NCBI GenBank assembly: GCA_035566435.1
Contig: DATMRF010000141.1
Coordinates: forward strand, 59,903-123,902
Length of the DNA: 64,000 bases
Source: DATMRF01 sp035566435
GTDB lineage: Bacteria > Verrucomicrobiota > Verrucomicrobiia > Limisphaerales > UBA8199
Reading direction: 5' to 3'
The position numbers were made by a program, and so were the translations under genes. Below are positions 9,465 to 18,107 of this stretch, piece after piece (position 1 is the first letter of the stretch; the number at the start of each line of letters is the position of its first letter). The notes below the pieces were generated by a model. That model was not told the origin of the DNA and did no database searches. It worked only from the letters and a program-made list of their open reading frames with translations.

Positions 9465-10955
9465 ATGAATGGCTCCAAGCCATCCAGTTTGACCAGCGCG
9501 CCGGCCGGGCCGGCTCCCAAAGCCGCCGGCCCCAACCCCAACCCCAATCCCTGGCCCTTCTCCCGCCTCGCCGCCCGCTTGGGCCGCTTCTTTGGGCCCC
9601 TCGTCGAACTCCTCAAACTTCCTCCGCCTGACACTCGCCAGATCCTCCAGCGCATCGAAACCATGGAGCGCGATATCGTCCTGCCCATCCGCATCGCCGG
9701 CATCGTCATCCTCCTCCAATACTTCAAACCCTGGATCGGCCAGGCCATCAGCCCTCTTGAAGTCTCCATCGACGCCACCCGCTACTTTGTTTGGGCCTAC
9801 GCCGCCCTCGGTATCGGCTTCGCTCCCATCCTCATCTGGATGCGGCGACTCCCTCCCGGCGTCGTCGAACGCGCCGTCTTCGCCATGAGCCTCGTGGACG
9901 CCATCTTCCTCGGCGTCCTCACCTTGGCGACCGGCGGCTACGACAGCCCCCTCTACTGGCTCTTCCTCGGCCTCATCGTGCGCACCGCCGTTAGCGTCCC
10001 GCGCGCCACAACCCAGCTCCTTCTCAACGTTACCCTCAGCACCTGCTATGTCCTCGCGGGTGTCATCGATTCCTTGATCTCCACCAAACTCACCGACACC
10101 GAATTGAGAGTGCTGGGCCTTTATTCCGTGGACAACCCGGCCGAACCCCTCCTGCTCCGCCTGCTTCTCCTCACCGTCATGACCTTCGGCTGTTACGCTG
10201 TCCAGGTCCTCCTCGAACGCCAGCGCCAGGCCCTCGAAGAAGCCCGCGAGTTCGCCGTGCGCGAAGTCCAATTGCACGCCGCCGGCCGCCTCGCCGCTGA
10301 GTTCGCCCATCAAATCAAAAACCCACTCGCCATCATCAACACCGCCACCTTCTCCCTCCAGCGCGCCCTCAAAGGCCGCAAGGAAACCGTCGAACAACTC
10401 CACATGATCCAGGAGGAAGTCGAACGCGCCGACCGCATCATCACCGAAGTCATGGGCTACGCCCAGCTCAGCGAGGGCCACGTCGAACGCCTCGATGTTC
10501 TCGAAGAACTCGACGCCGCCCTCGCTCGCGTCTTCCCCCCCGCCGCCCGCTACCCCATCGTTATCCACCGGGATTATGGCCCCACCTTTCCTCCCTTGCT
10601 CATGCAGCGCCGACATGCCTCAGAAACCTTCGTCAATGTCCTTCAGAACGCCCGCGAAGCCCTCGGCGAGAGCGGCGGCAACGTCTTCGTCACCGCCCGC
10701 TGCCTCGAAGACCATTCGATCGAAGTCGCCATCCGCGATGACGGCCCCGGCATTCCCCCCGACAAACAAGGCCGCGTCTTCGAGGCCTATTATACCACCA
10801 AACCCAAAGGCACCGGCTTGGGCCTTGCCACCGTCAAGCACATCGTCGAGGTCTACGGCGGCAGCGTCCGCCTCGAATCTGGGCTTGGAAAGGGCGCCTG
10901 CTTTGTTCTACTATTCCCCGCCAAAACGCTTATGAACCTGGCGAAAACCAGTTGA
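9465..10955 (+). CDS. Membrane sensor histidine kinase
   Basis: 496 residues from ATG 9465; a GTG at 9450 is an alternative start. A Pro-rich N-terminus is followed by four to six hydrophobic helices (about 75-255) with no large periplasmic domain, so the signal may be sensed in the membrane. The phosphoacceptor is H282 in EFAHQIKNPLAIIN. The ATPase domain shows the N-box (NVLQNAREAL, 391-400), G1 (DDGPGI, 425-430) and G2 (GTGLGL, 449-454). The NtrC-type regulator follows 200 bp downstream on the same strand, so the two form a two-component pair of the NtrB/NtrC style. The target is unknown. Confidence 0.93.
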   Translation: MNGSKPSSLTSAPAGPAPKAAGPNPNPNPWPFSRLAARLGRFFGPLVELLKLPPPDTRQILQRIETMERDIVLPIRIAGIVILLQYFKPWIGQAISPLEVSIDATRYFVWAYAALGIGFAPILIWMRRLPPGVVERAVFAMSLVDAIFLGVLTLATGGYDSPLYWLFLGLIVRTAVSVPRATTQLLLNVTLSTCYVLAGVIDSLISTKLTDTELRVLGLYSVDNPAEPLLLRLLLLTVMTFGCYAVQVLLERQRQALEEAREFAVREVQLHAAGRLAAEFAHQIKNPLAIINTATFSLQRALKGRKETVEQLHMIQEEVERADRIITEVMGYAQLSEGHVERLDVLEELDAALARVFPPAARYPIVIHRDYGPTFPPLLMQRRHASETFVNVLQNAREALGESGGNVFVTARCLEDHSIEVAIRDDGPGIPPDKQGRVFEAYYTTKPKGTGLGLATVKHIVEVYGGSVRLESGLGKGACFVLLFPAKTLMNLAKTS

Positions 10956-11156
10956 ACGCGACCGGAAGACAATACCGAGTAATCGAGTCTTGGAGGCATG
11001 GGGTGAGGGACCTGCGAGCTTGCCCATTCCATCACTCCACCACTCCATCCCCCCGATTCCCCCTTCCCCTCCATCAACTATCAACTACCAACTATCAGCC
11101 GCCCCAACACTTCATTAATCCATTAATCCATTAATGCGTCACTCCTCCCGCTCCCC
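10956..11156. repeat. Kinase-regulator gap with several short-word arrays
   Basis: 201 bp lying inside what should be a kinase-regulator operon. It holds three small arrays in a row: CCACTCCAT-type words near 11030-11050, ATCAACTA/CCAACTA words at 11072-11098, and three copies of an ATTAATCC word near 11113-11134. No promoter or terminator is evident. Confidence 0.55.
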
Positions 11157-12575
11157 ATGACCTCCGCTCTTCCGCCTGTTCTCGTCGTCGATGACGAGAA
11201 AAACATGCGCGCGTCCCTCAAGACCGTGCTGGCGGACGAACACTATCCCGTCCGCGCCGTTGAGTCGGCGGAGGAGGCCCTGCACCTGCTCGCCCACGAA
11301 GATTTCTTCATGGTCATCACCGATGCCCGCCTCGGCGGCATGAGCGGCTACGAGTTCCTCGCCAAAGTCCGCACCCAATGGCCCGACCTGCCGGTCCTCA
11401 TGATCACCGCTTACGCGACCGCCAAGCTTGCCGTCGAGGCCATCAAAGCCGGCGCCATGGATTACCTCGCCAAACCCTTCGCCCCGGAGGAACTCCTCCA
11501 CGCCGTCGCCCGCTGCGCCGAGCGCTACCGTTTGCTGCAGGAAAATGCCCACCTCCGTGCCCGCGCCACCGAAACCTACGACCTCGAACACCTCGTCGGC
11601 GAATGCCCCCAAATCCGCGAACTCCGCCAACTCATCCAGCGCTTCGCCCCTACGGACGCTCGCGTCCTGATCCTCGGCGAGAGCGGCACCGGCAAAGAAC
11701 TCGTCGCCGGCGCCCTCCACAGCCTCAGTCAGCGCAACCGCGCCAACTACGTGCGCATCAACTGCGCTGCCATCCCCGAAACCCTGCTGGAAAGCGAGCT
11801 CTTTGGCCACGAAAAGGGCGCCTTCACCGGCGCTCTCAAACAAAAGCCCGGCCGCGTCGAAGAGGCCGACGGCGGCACCATCTTCCTCGATGAGATCGCC
11901 GACATGAGCCGCCCGTTGCAGGCCAAGCTCCTCCGCTTCCTCGAAGATGGCACCTTCAGCCGCGTCGGCGGCACCCTGGAACTCCGCGTCAACGTCCGCC
12001 TCCTCGCCGCCACGAACCGCGACATTATTAAGGCCATCGCCGACGACCAGTTCCGCGAGGACCTGTTCCATCGCCTCAATGTCATCCAGATGCGGCTGCC
12101 CCCCTTGCGCGAACGCGGTGACGACGTCATCGTGCTCGCCGAGTTTTTCCTCAAAACCTTTAGTGTCTCCCTCAACAAAATAACCCAGAGCCTGTCCCGC
12201 GGCGCGCGCCAAAAGTTATTGTCCTTCCATTGGCCCGGCAATGTCCGCGAACTGCGCAACGTCATCGAACGGGCGCTCATCCTGGAAACCTCCAGGGAAA
12301 TCCAGCCCGAAAGCCTCCCCGATTTTCAACTCGAAGCTCGCCTTCATAAAGGCCCCGCGCCCAAATCCATCCCCACCGGCTCGCTGGATGAGATCATGGC
12401 CGGTTACGAACGCGAACTGATCGCCTCGCTCCTCGAGCAAAATCACTTCAGCCTGGGAAAAACCGCCGACCGCTTGAAAATCAGCCGCCATGCGCTCCGT
12501 TACCGGATGCAGCGCCTCGATATCGCCGGCGGCTCCGATGGCGAGGAGGAACCCTCCCCCGCCACCCGAAGCTGA
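11157..12575 (+). CDS. Sigma-54-dependent response regulator, NtrC family
   Basis: 472 residues. The receiver domain (about 1-125) has the acidic pair D12-D13, phosphorylation site D56 and K106. The AAA+ domain follows with Walker A GESGTGKE (174-181), the sigma-54 contact loop GAFTGA (221-226) and Walker B TIFLDEIADM. The C-terminal Fis-type helix-turn-helix is around residues 425-455 (SLGKTADRLKISRHALRYRM). It activates sigma-54 promoters when phosphorylated, presumably by the kinase just upstream. A His/Arg-rich membrane peptide gene follows after 6 bp and is probably in the same transcript. Confidence 0.96.
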   Translation: MTSALPPVLVVDDEKNMRASLKTVLADEHYPVRAVESAEEALHLLAHEDFFMVITDARLGGMSGYEFLAKVRTQWPDLPVLMITAYATAKLAVEAIKAGAMDYLAKPFAPEELLHAVARCAERYRLLQENAHLRARATETYDLEHLVGECPQIRELRQLIQRFAPTDARVLILGESGTGKELVAGALHSLSQRNRANYVRINCAAIPETLLESELFGHEKGAFTGALKQKPGRVEEADGGTIFLDEIADMSRPLQAKLLRFLEDGTFSRVGGTLELRVNVRLLAATNRDIIKAIADDQFREDLFHRLNVIQMRLPPLRERGDDVIVLAEFFLKTFSVSLNKITQSLSRGARQKLLSFHWPGNVRELRNVIERALILETSREIQPESLPDFQLEARLHKGPAPKSIPTGSLDEIMAGYERELIASLLEQNHFSLGKTADRLKISRHALRYRMQRLDIAGGSDGEEEPSPATRS

Positions 12576-12581
12576 TTGGTC

Positions 12582-12959
12582 ATGAACCACTTTCCTCCAT
12601 TTCTCGCCAGTCTCGATATCGAGGAAGTCTCCGTTCCGTGGCACACCCCGAGCGGCACCGCCAAAGCTACCTTTGTCTTGCTCGGTGCGATGGTCCTCGT
12701 CGCCTCAATCCTGTTGATTTGGGCTGCCTTTTTCCGCAAACACCGCCGCCAGCACTCGCAGCTTCATCACCACCACCATCATCCTTCCACCGGACAGCCC
12801 CCTACCGCTGAGGCGAACGCGCTGGAATCCATTGCGGCACCCCATAAACGGCGCAGACGCCGCCGCCGCCGCGACCACCGCCCTCGCAACCCTACCCTCG
12901 CGGAGACCGGCGGTTTACCCCCCGTCCGAGCGGACAAACCCTCCGAACCCCTCCCATGA
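12582..12959 (+). CDS. Small membrane protein with His6 and Arg-rich tail, unknown function
   Basis: 125 residues from ATG 12582, six bases after the regulator stop. One transmembrane helix lies at about 29-51. It is followed by a basic linker, six consecutive His (62-67), and a run of eight Arg (90-97), then an RPRNPTLAETGGLPP motif near the C-terminus. The soluble tail is probably cytoplasmic given its charge. The His tract could bind metal, and the Arg tract could contact nucleic acid or phospholipid. I do not recognise a family. Its place after a two-component pair suggests it belongs to the same response. Confidence 0.7.
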   Translation: MNHFPPFLASLDIEEVSVPWHTPSGTAKATFVLLGAMVLVASILLIWAAFFRKHRRQHSQLHHHHHHPSTGQPPTAEANALESIAAPHKRRRRRRRRDHRPRNPTLAETGGLPPVRADKPSEPLP

Positions 12960-13066
12960 CCGGCTCGTCTGGCTTACTCCGTGTTCTTTGTGTTCTTTCG
13001 CGGCAATCCCGAAGCCCTGCAATTGGCTCTCGAGTTTCGGATTCCCGGCTCTGCGGCGCGTGACCG

Positions 13067-13933
13067 ATGCAACAAACCCGGGTCATCACGCGGAAAAGCG
13101 CCTCCAATCTCGCGCTGGCCTTCGTCCTGCTGCCCAAAGCCAAGCGCGACGGCATGTCCGCCCTTTACGCCTTTTGCCGCGAGGTGGACGACGTCGCCGA
13201 TGATGAAACCACCCCGGAGTCCGAACGCCGCGCGCAACTGGCTGCCTGGCGCGCCGATGTCCGTCGGGCCTGCGGCTCCGAGACACCTCAGTTTCCAGTC
13301 AATCGCGAGTTGCAACTCGTGATCCGCGAGTACCATCTTCCCTTCGAACTGTTCGATGCCCTGCTCCAGGGCGTCGAAATGGACCTTTCGGTCAAACGTT
13401 ACGCCGATTACGAACAATTGGACCTCTATTGCTATCGTGTCGCCTCGGTGGTCGGCCTGCTCAGTATTGAAATCTTCGGCTTCATCAGCCCGGCTTGCCG
13501 CGATTATGCCATTTACCTCGGCAAAGCCCTCCAGCTCACCAATATCCTGCGCGATGTCCGCACCGATGCGGAACGCGGGCGCATTTATTTGCCCCTCTCC
13601 GAGCTAAGCCGTTTCCAGGTCAAGCCCGAGGAGATTCTGCGCCTCGAGTACTCGGAACGCTTCTTTACTCTCGCCGGCAGCGTCGCTCAGCGCGCTCGGG
13701 ATTTTTACCGCCTGGCGCGCGAAACCCTCCCTCCCGGTGACCGTCGCTCCATGGTGGCCGCCGAACTGATGGGCTCCGTCTATTGGCGTCTCCTGCGCAA
13801 ACTCGAACGAGATCGATTCCAGGTCTTTGGCCCGCAACCCACGCGGCTCAACCGGGGACAAAAGCTGGCCCTCATCCTTCGCGCCTGGTGGCGATACGCG
13901 GCCGGCTCGACCTCCCCCGCCTACGGCGCCTGA
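13067..13933 (+). CDS. hpnD: Squalene/phytoene synthase family protein, HpnD-like
   Basis: 288 residues. The two aspartate-rich motifs that bind the diphosphate-magnesium cluster are REVDDVADD (D41, D42, D45) and NILRDVRTD (D163, D167). LLPKAKRDGMSALYAFCREVDD matches HpnD better than phytoene synthase. HpnD makes presqualene diphosphate from farnesyl diphosphate on the route to squalene and hopanoids. It is followed by an HpnK-like gene 41 bp downstream, which supports the hopanoid reading. hpnC, hpnE and squalene-hopene cyclase are not in the window, so a carotenoid role cannot be fully ruled out. Confidence 0.85.
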   Translation: MQQTRVITRKSASNLALAFVLLPKAKRDGMSALYAFCREVDDVADDETTPESERRAQLAAWRADVRRACGSETPQFPVNRELQLVIREYHLPFELFDALLQGVEMDLSVKRYADYEQLDLYCYRVASVVGLLSIEIFGFISPACRDYAIYLGKALQLTNILRDVRTDAERGRIYLPLSELSRFQVKPEEILRLEYSERFFTLAGSVAQRARDFYRLARETLPPGDRRSMVAAELMGSVYWRLLRKLERDRFQVFGPQPTRLNRGQKLALILRAWWRYAAGSTSPAYGA

Positions 13934-13974
13934 CAACTTGATAACCTGATAACCCACCACCCGCCGCCCGCCAA

Positions 13975-14814
13975 TTGACACGCCCCCCCTACCCCGCCCC
14001 GCGCCGGCTCATCGTCAATGCCGATGACTTCGGCCGCTCCAGCTCCATCAACCAGGCCGTCATCCGCGCCCATCGCGAAGGCATCCTCACCACCGCCAGC
14101 TTGATGGTCAATGAACCGGCGTGCGCCGAAGCCGTCGGCATGGCGCGCGACAATCCGCGCCTTGGGGTGGGCCTGCACTTGACTCTCATCTGTGGCCATG
14201 CCGCCCTGCCGGCGGACAAAATCCCCGACCTGGTCAACCCTGGCGGTGAATTCACCAACAATCCCGCCCGGGCCGGTTTTCGCTACTTCTTCCAGCGCAG
14301 CCTGCGTGAGCAATTGCGCGCTGAGATCCACGCCCAATTCCAAAAATTCCGTGCCACCGGTCTGACCCTGGACCATGTCAACGGCCACCTGCACCTGCAT
14401 CTGCACCCGACTGTTTTCTCGATTCTCATGCAGGATGCCAGCCAGCTCGGCATCGAGCGGCTGCGCCTGACCTTCGATCCCTTGTGGCTGAACCTCCGCC
14501 TGGCCTCCGGCCACCTGGCCTATCGTCTCCTCCACGTCCTTATCTTCCATCCCCTGTCCGCGCGCTCCCGCCCTGTCCTCCACCGCCGCGGATTCCGTCA
14601 CACCCAGGCCGTTTTTGGCCTGCTGCAAAACGCGCGCGTCGATGAGGCCTACGTCCTCAACCTGCTGCCCCGCTTGCCGCCGGGCGATTCCGAGCTTTAC
14701 TCCCATCCTTCACTCGACGAATTTAAGAACGAATTCGACGCACTCATCAGCCCGCGCGTGCGGGGACAGGCGCAAGCCCTCGGCCTCGGGCTGATTCGAT
14801 ACCAGGACCTTTAA
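13975..14814 (+). CDS. hpnK: HpnK/YdjC-type carbohydrate deacetylase-like protein
   Basis: 279 residues from a TTG start. A TTG is needed because the next in-frame ATG (14104) would remove the metal site NADDFG (D17-D18), which the family requires. The remaining metal ligands are visible as GLHLTL and NGHLHLHLHP. YdjC-fold proteins deacetylate acetylated sugars. HpnK members occur in hopanoid gene clusters, where the role is not settled. The upstream HpnD-like gene and the convergent HpnG-like gene support the hopanoid context. The next gene starts one base after the stop. Confidence 0.85.
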   Translation: MTRPPYPAPRRLIVNADDFGRSSSINQAVIRAHREGILTTASLMVNEPACAEAVGMARDNPRLGVGLHLTLICGHAALPADKIPDLVNPGGEFTNNPARAGFRYFFQRSLREQLRAEIHAQFQKFRATGLTLDHVNGHLHLHLHPTVFSILMQDASQLGIERLRLTFDPLWLNLRLASGHLAYRLLHVLIFHPLSARSRPVLHRRGFRHTQAVFGLLQNARVDEAYVLNLLPRLPPGDSELYSHPSLDEFKNEFDALISPRVRGQAQALGLGLIRYQDL

Positions 14815-14815
14815 C

Positions 14816-15247
14816 ATGGCGAAATTACTGTTGATTCTCTTCATCGGGCTGGTCTTTGAAAGCACCGGCATCGTGCTGCTCAAGCAGGGCATGAACCAAA
14901 TCGGCGAGGTCAAGGCGCCCAACGCCCCTGAAATCGCCCGCATCATCAAGGCCGGCGTTACCAACTCCCGCATTTTGCTGGGCGTCTTTTTCGAAGCCCT
15001 GTTTTTCGCCTGCCTGCTCATCCTCATGTCGAAGAGCGACATCAGCTTCCTGTGGCCGTTAACGGCGCTCAGTTTTGTATTCGCCACCCTCGCGGCGATG
15101 ATGTTTCTCGATGAACACGTGTCCCCGGTTCGCTGGGCGGGGGTGGTCTTTATCATGATCGGCGCCGCGCTCATCAGCTACAGCGAACACGCCAAACCGA
15201 AACCACCCCTCGCCGCTGTTCTACGGACCCATGCGCCGCCGCAGTAA
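14816..15247 (+). CDS. Small EamA/SMR-like four-helix membrane protein
   Basis: 143 residues with four hydrophobic helices (about 4-22, 55-76, 79-101 and 105-122), the size and layout of a half-length drug/metabolite transporter. Segments such as WPLTALSFVFATLAAMMFLDEHVSPVRWAGVVFIMIGA resemble the C-terminal EamA repeat. Such proteins work as dimers. It begins one base after hpnK, so the two are probably cotranslated. A role in moving a lipid-linked substrate is plausible in this context but not shown by the sequence. Confidence 0.8.
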   Translation: MAKLLLILFIGLVFESTGIVLLKQGMNQIGEVKAPNAPEIARIIKAGVTNSRILLGVFFEALFFACLLILMSKSDISFLWPLTALSFVFATLAAMMFLDEHVSPVRWAGVVFIMIGAALISYSEHAKPKPPLAAVLRTHAPPQ

Positions 15248-15368
15248 GCGACCGGACCTCAGGGCACAAGAGGTCACATAGGACACCGAAAGAAACGGAA
15301 TCGGTCGGGTTCTACTCTTCTTTGCGGGCTTGGTGCCCTTTCGTGGCAATTTCGTTTTGAACGCTCAC

Positions 15369-16019
15369 TCAGCCTCCGTGGCGGAGAACTTGCCCCAGCA
15401 CTTCCGCGAGCCGGTGTGCCGCTAAGGCGCTTTGCTTCTGCAATCGCAGTAGCGCGCCGACCTTTCCCGGTGATTTTATCAAAGCCAGGGCCAGTTTCCG
15501 GCCATCCAGCTCCTGGTCGTCGGTCATCAGTTCATTGAAATCCAGAGGCAGATCGTCGTTCGCCGTATCGAGAATCACCCGCACCGTCGCGCTCGGGATT
15601 CCCTGTTCGTCGCAAATGGAGCGGATGACCTGCGATTCCATCTCCACTGCATCCGCTCCCGTTTGTTCCTGAAGCGCATGCTTCTCCTCAGCGGTGGTCG
15701 CCACCCGTTCAACGAAATGGAATTTCGCCGCTTGAGCCCCGGCGGCGAGCAACTTCTTTTCCAGAGCGGGTTGCCCCTCGACCGAAAACACTACACTGCC
15801 GCTGCTCAAGTCCGGCCGCAGACCTCCCGCAAACCCTGCGCTCAGCACCAGGTCCGGCCGCGCGGCCGCCAAAGCAGCGCGCAAGGCTCGCTCGGCATTG
15901 CGCGCGCCCATCCCCGTAAGGAGCACTCTGACGTCACGCCGGCCACCCGCGGATTGGTTGAAGCTTTTGGCCTCCTCCTTCACCGCAAAACAGACGAGTG
16001 TCAACGGAGGTCCGCCCAT
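15369..16019 (-). CDS. hpnG: Phosphorylase superfamily protein, HpnG-like
   Basis: 216 residues. It has the purine-nucleoside-phosphorylase/MTA nucleosidase fold motifs: the N-terminal LVCFAVKEEAKSF, the Gly-rich LLTGMGARNAERAL and SAGFAGGL strands, and the substrate motif ADAVEMESQVI with the conserved Glu-Met-Glu. The following IPSATVRVILDTANDDLP resembles HpnG, which releases adenine from adenosylhopane to give ribosylhopane. It is convergent with the HpnK-linked genes. A generic MTA/SAH nucleosidase cannot be excluded. Confidence 0.75.
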   Translation of the reverse strand: MGGPPLTLVCFAVKEEAKSFNQSAGGRRDVRVLLTGMGARNAERALRAALAAARPDLVLSAGFAGGLRPDLSSGSVVFSVEGQPALEKKLLAAGAQAAKFHFVERVATTAEEKHALQEQTGADAVEMESQVIRSICDEQGIPSATVRVILDTANDDLPLDFNELMTDDQELDGRKLALALIKSPGKVGALLRLQKQSALAAHRLAEVLGQVLRHGG

Positions 16020-16124
16020 TTTAGTTCACCGAGCTCTCGCCGCGACTTCTCGCTCCGCCCAGGCGCTTCCACCCTCCTCACTCGCCACCCGCCTCTCCGC
16101 ACTCCGCGTTCCGAAGTCCCATTC

Positions 16125-16152
16125 TACACTCTGCACTCTGCACTCTGCACTC
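16125..16152. repeat. Heptamer array, word TGCACTC
   Basis: Four exact 7-bp steps of (T)GCACTC run up to and into the stop codon of the exonuclease gene on the other strand. The rest of the 131-bp gap to hpnG is CTCCGCACTCCGC-type degenerate words. Confidence 0.6.
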
Positions 16153-16870
16153 ATTTGATTCCCGCCAGCCGTTCCTTCCAAACCTGGTACAGCAGCACCG
16201 TGGCTTTAACGTCCCGCAGGCAATACTCGGCGATTTCACGATAATGGCCCTCCGTCAGCAGCGTCCCCACATCCCGCCCGGTAACGCCCTGCGCCTTTGG
16301 GGATTCGATGCCAAAAGCCTTGCAGTAGAAATCCAGGTTAAAACGGCGCGCTGCTCCGTCACGGCCGCTGACGCCATAGAACGTCAATTGCTCCGCCAGG
16401 TCGCAGTGCGGCTCGGTTTGGAAGCGGTAGCCCAGCCAGTCTTTGCGCGAGATCGGCACGTTGAGCAGCGCGGATCGCAAATAAATGAAAGGCACGTCAA
16501 ATCCTCGGCCGTTGAACGTGACGATATGGTCGTAATGCCGGGCGACATCCCAAAACGCCGTCAGCAACTCGACTTCATCCATACAGGGGACGAATTCGAC
16601 CGGCCCGGCCTCACCGGCATCGTCTTCATAGTCTTCCGCAATGAAGAGCACCTGCCCGTGGGACGACTCCGCGTTCAGCATGGCGACACAGACCGTCTGC
16701 GCGGTGAACGGCCACAGGCTGAATTGTTGCTGGATTTCGGTCCGTCGGGTCGCGCGAGCCGATTCGTCACTTATTTTTTCGCATTCGCGAAACAGGTATT
16801 CCTGCTGCGCTTCGTCGAACCGATCCAGCGGCAGCGCGGAACTCTCAATGTCGAATACCAGTTTGGCCAT
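16151..16870 (-). CDS. DEDDy-type 3'-5' exonuclease (PolB-exonuclease-like)
   Basis: 239 residues from ATG 16870 (MAKLVFDIESS). A TTG eight codons upstream is less likely. The DEDD motifs can be read: Exo I VFDIES, Exo II TFNGRGFDVPF, and Exo III YCLRDVKATVLLY with the Tyr that marks the DEDDy subgroup. The protein resembles the stand-alone 3'-5' exonucleases related to the proofreading domain of family B polymerases. Its substrate is unknown. It follows apgM by 13 bp on the same strand and is likely cotranscribed. Confidence 0.85.
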   Translation of the reverse strand: MAKLVFDIESSALPLDRFDEAQQEYLFRECEKISDESARATRRTEIQQQFSLWPFTAQTVCVAMLNAESSHGQVLFIAEDYEDDAGEAGPVEFVPCMDEVELLTAFWDVARHYDHIVTFNGRGFDVPFIYLRSALLNVPISRKDWLGYRFQTEPHCDLAEQLTFYGVSGRDGAARRFNLDFYCKAFGIESPKAQGVTGRDVGTLLTEGHYREIAEYCLRDVKATVLLYQVWKERLAGIK

Positions 16871-16883
16871 GGCCTGGCGGTGC

Positions 16884-18107
16884 TCAGGCGCCAAATTTGT
16901 CGAATGCCTTGGCGTTCGCCTGCATCAGGCGGATGAGGTATTTCGCCTCGAAAATGCCCAGGGAGCCCGTGTTGGCGCCCGTTTCGGTAAAGCGGTCCAG
17001 TTTGTCCGAACCCGAGTAGGCCGAGTGCAGCACCACCGGCTGCGGATGCCACGAATGGCCTTTGATGACACAGGGCGTCGAGTGGTCGCCCGTGATGGCG
17101 AGCACATCCGGTTTCTTGCGCAGTAAAATCGGCAGCGCGGCGTCGAACTCTTCCACTGCCTTGCTCTTGGCGGCAAAGTTGCCGTCCTCCCCATACATGT
17201 CGGTGTACTTGAAATGGATGAAAAAGTAATCGTAGTTGTCGTACTCGGCGAGATAGCGCTCGAACTGCTCGGCGATGGTCTGCGGGCCCTCCAGCTTGGT
17301 CATCCCCACAAGCTGCGCGAGGCCCTTATACATCGGATACACCGCCAGGCATCCCGCCCGCAATCCGTAGCGCTCCTCAAACGTGGGGATCTTCGGCTGG
17401 TGCGCAATGCCGCGCAGCAGGAAGCCGTTGGCCGGCTTTTTCTGCGCGATGAGCGGCAAAGCGGCCTTGTAGAAACCCGCCACCAGCTTGGCGGCTTTCT
17501 TCGCCTTGGCTGATTTGGGATTGACCGGTCGCACCGTCGGGATGGGCAGGCCCTCCCGGTGCGGGTCGGCATCGGTCAACGGCCCCTCCAGCCCGGCGCC
17601 GCGAAACACCACCACGAAGCGATGTCCTTTTCCAGCCCTGATGATCACCTCCGTCGTCCCGATCTTCTTAACCTTCTGCGCCAGCAGCGCGCAAAGTTCC
17701 TCACACACCTTCGTATCGATGCGGCCAGCGCGGCGGTCGGTGACGATGCCCTTGGCATCGAGAGTGCAGAAATTGGCTCGTGCGGCCACATCGCCCGCCT
17801 TCAATTCCAGGCCCAGTCCCAGCGCTTCAATCACGCCTCGCCCGACCTGAAACTCCAGCGGGTCATAGCCGAAAAGCCCCAGGTGGCCCGGTCCGCTGCC
17901 CGGCGTGATGCCCGGCGCCACCGGGAGCATCCGGCCTTGCGCGGAGTCCTTGCTTAGCTCATCCAGGTTGGGGGTCTTTGCGGCTTCAAGCGGCGTGACA
18001 TAGCCCTGCTCATGCGTGGCCACATCACCGACGCCATCCAGGACTAACAGCGCCAGCTTCGCGTTGGTCTTTAGGGTCAATTCCGAGTAAAGAGCATCCA
18101 GATTCAT
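16884..18107 (-). CDS. apgM: 2,3-bisphosphoglycerate-independent phosphoglycerate mutase, archaeal type
   Basis: 407 residues, the usual ApgM length and shorter than the bacterial GpmI. It interconverts 3- and 2-phosphoglycerate in glycolysis using a metal pair and a phosphoserine. LLVLDGVGD (D24) supplies a metal ligand, and the nucleophile S71 is in PGSGPGHLGLFGYDP. ITGDHSTPC near the C-terminus supplies further metal ligands. It belongs to the alkaline phosphatase superfamily. Confidence 0.95.
   Translation of the reverse strand: MNLDALYSELTLKTNAKLALLVLDGVGDVATHEQGYVTPLEAAKTPNLDELSKDSAQGRMLPVAPGITPGSGPGHLGLFGYDPLEFQVGRGVIEALGLGLELKAGDVAARANFCTLDAKGIVTDRRAGRIDTKVCEELCALLAQKVKKIGTTEVIIRAGKGHRFVVVFRGAGLEGPLTDADPHREGLPIPTVRPVNPKSAKAKKAAKLVAGFYKAALPLIAQKKPANGFLLRGIAHQPKIPTFEERYGLRAGCLAVYPMYKGLAQLVGMTKLEGPQTIAEQFERYLAEYDNYDYFFIHFKYTDMYGEDGNFAAKSKAVEEFDAALPILLRKKPDVLAITGDHSTPCVIKGHSWHPQPVVLHSAYSGSDKLDRFTETGANTGSLGIFEAKYLIRLMQANAKAFDKFGA

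Noticed and set aside
9102..10616. 504-codon minus-strand open frame opposite coaC and the histidine kinase
   Set aside because: Its Glu/Gly/Ala-rich sequence is the complement of C-rich codons of two solid genes. The same applies to the long antisense frames at 5,829-6,989, 11,139-12,212, 42,714-44,207 and 45,291-46,628.
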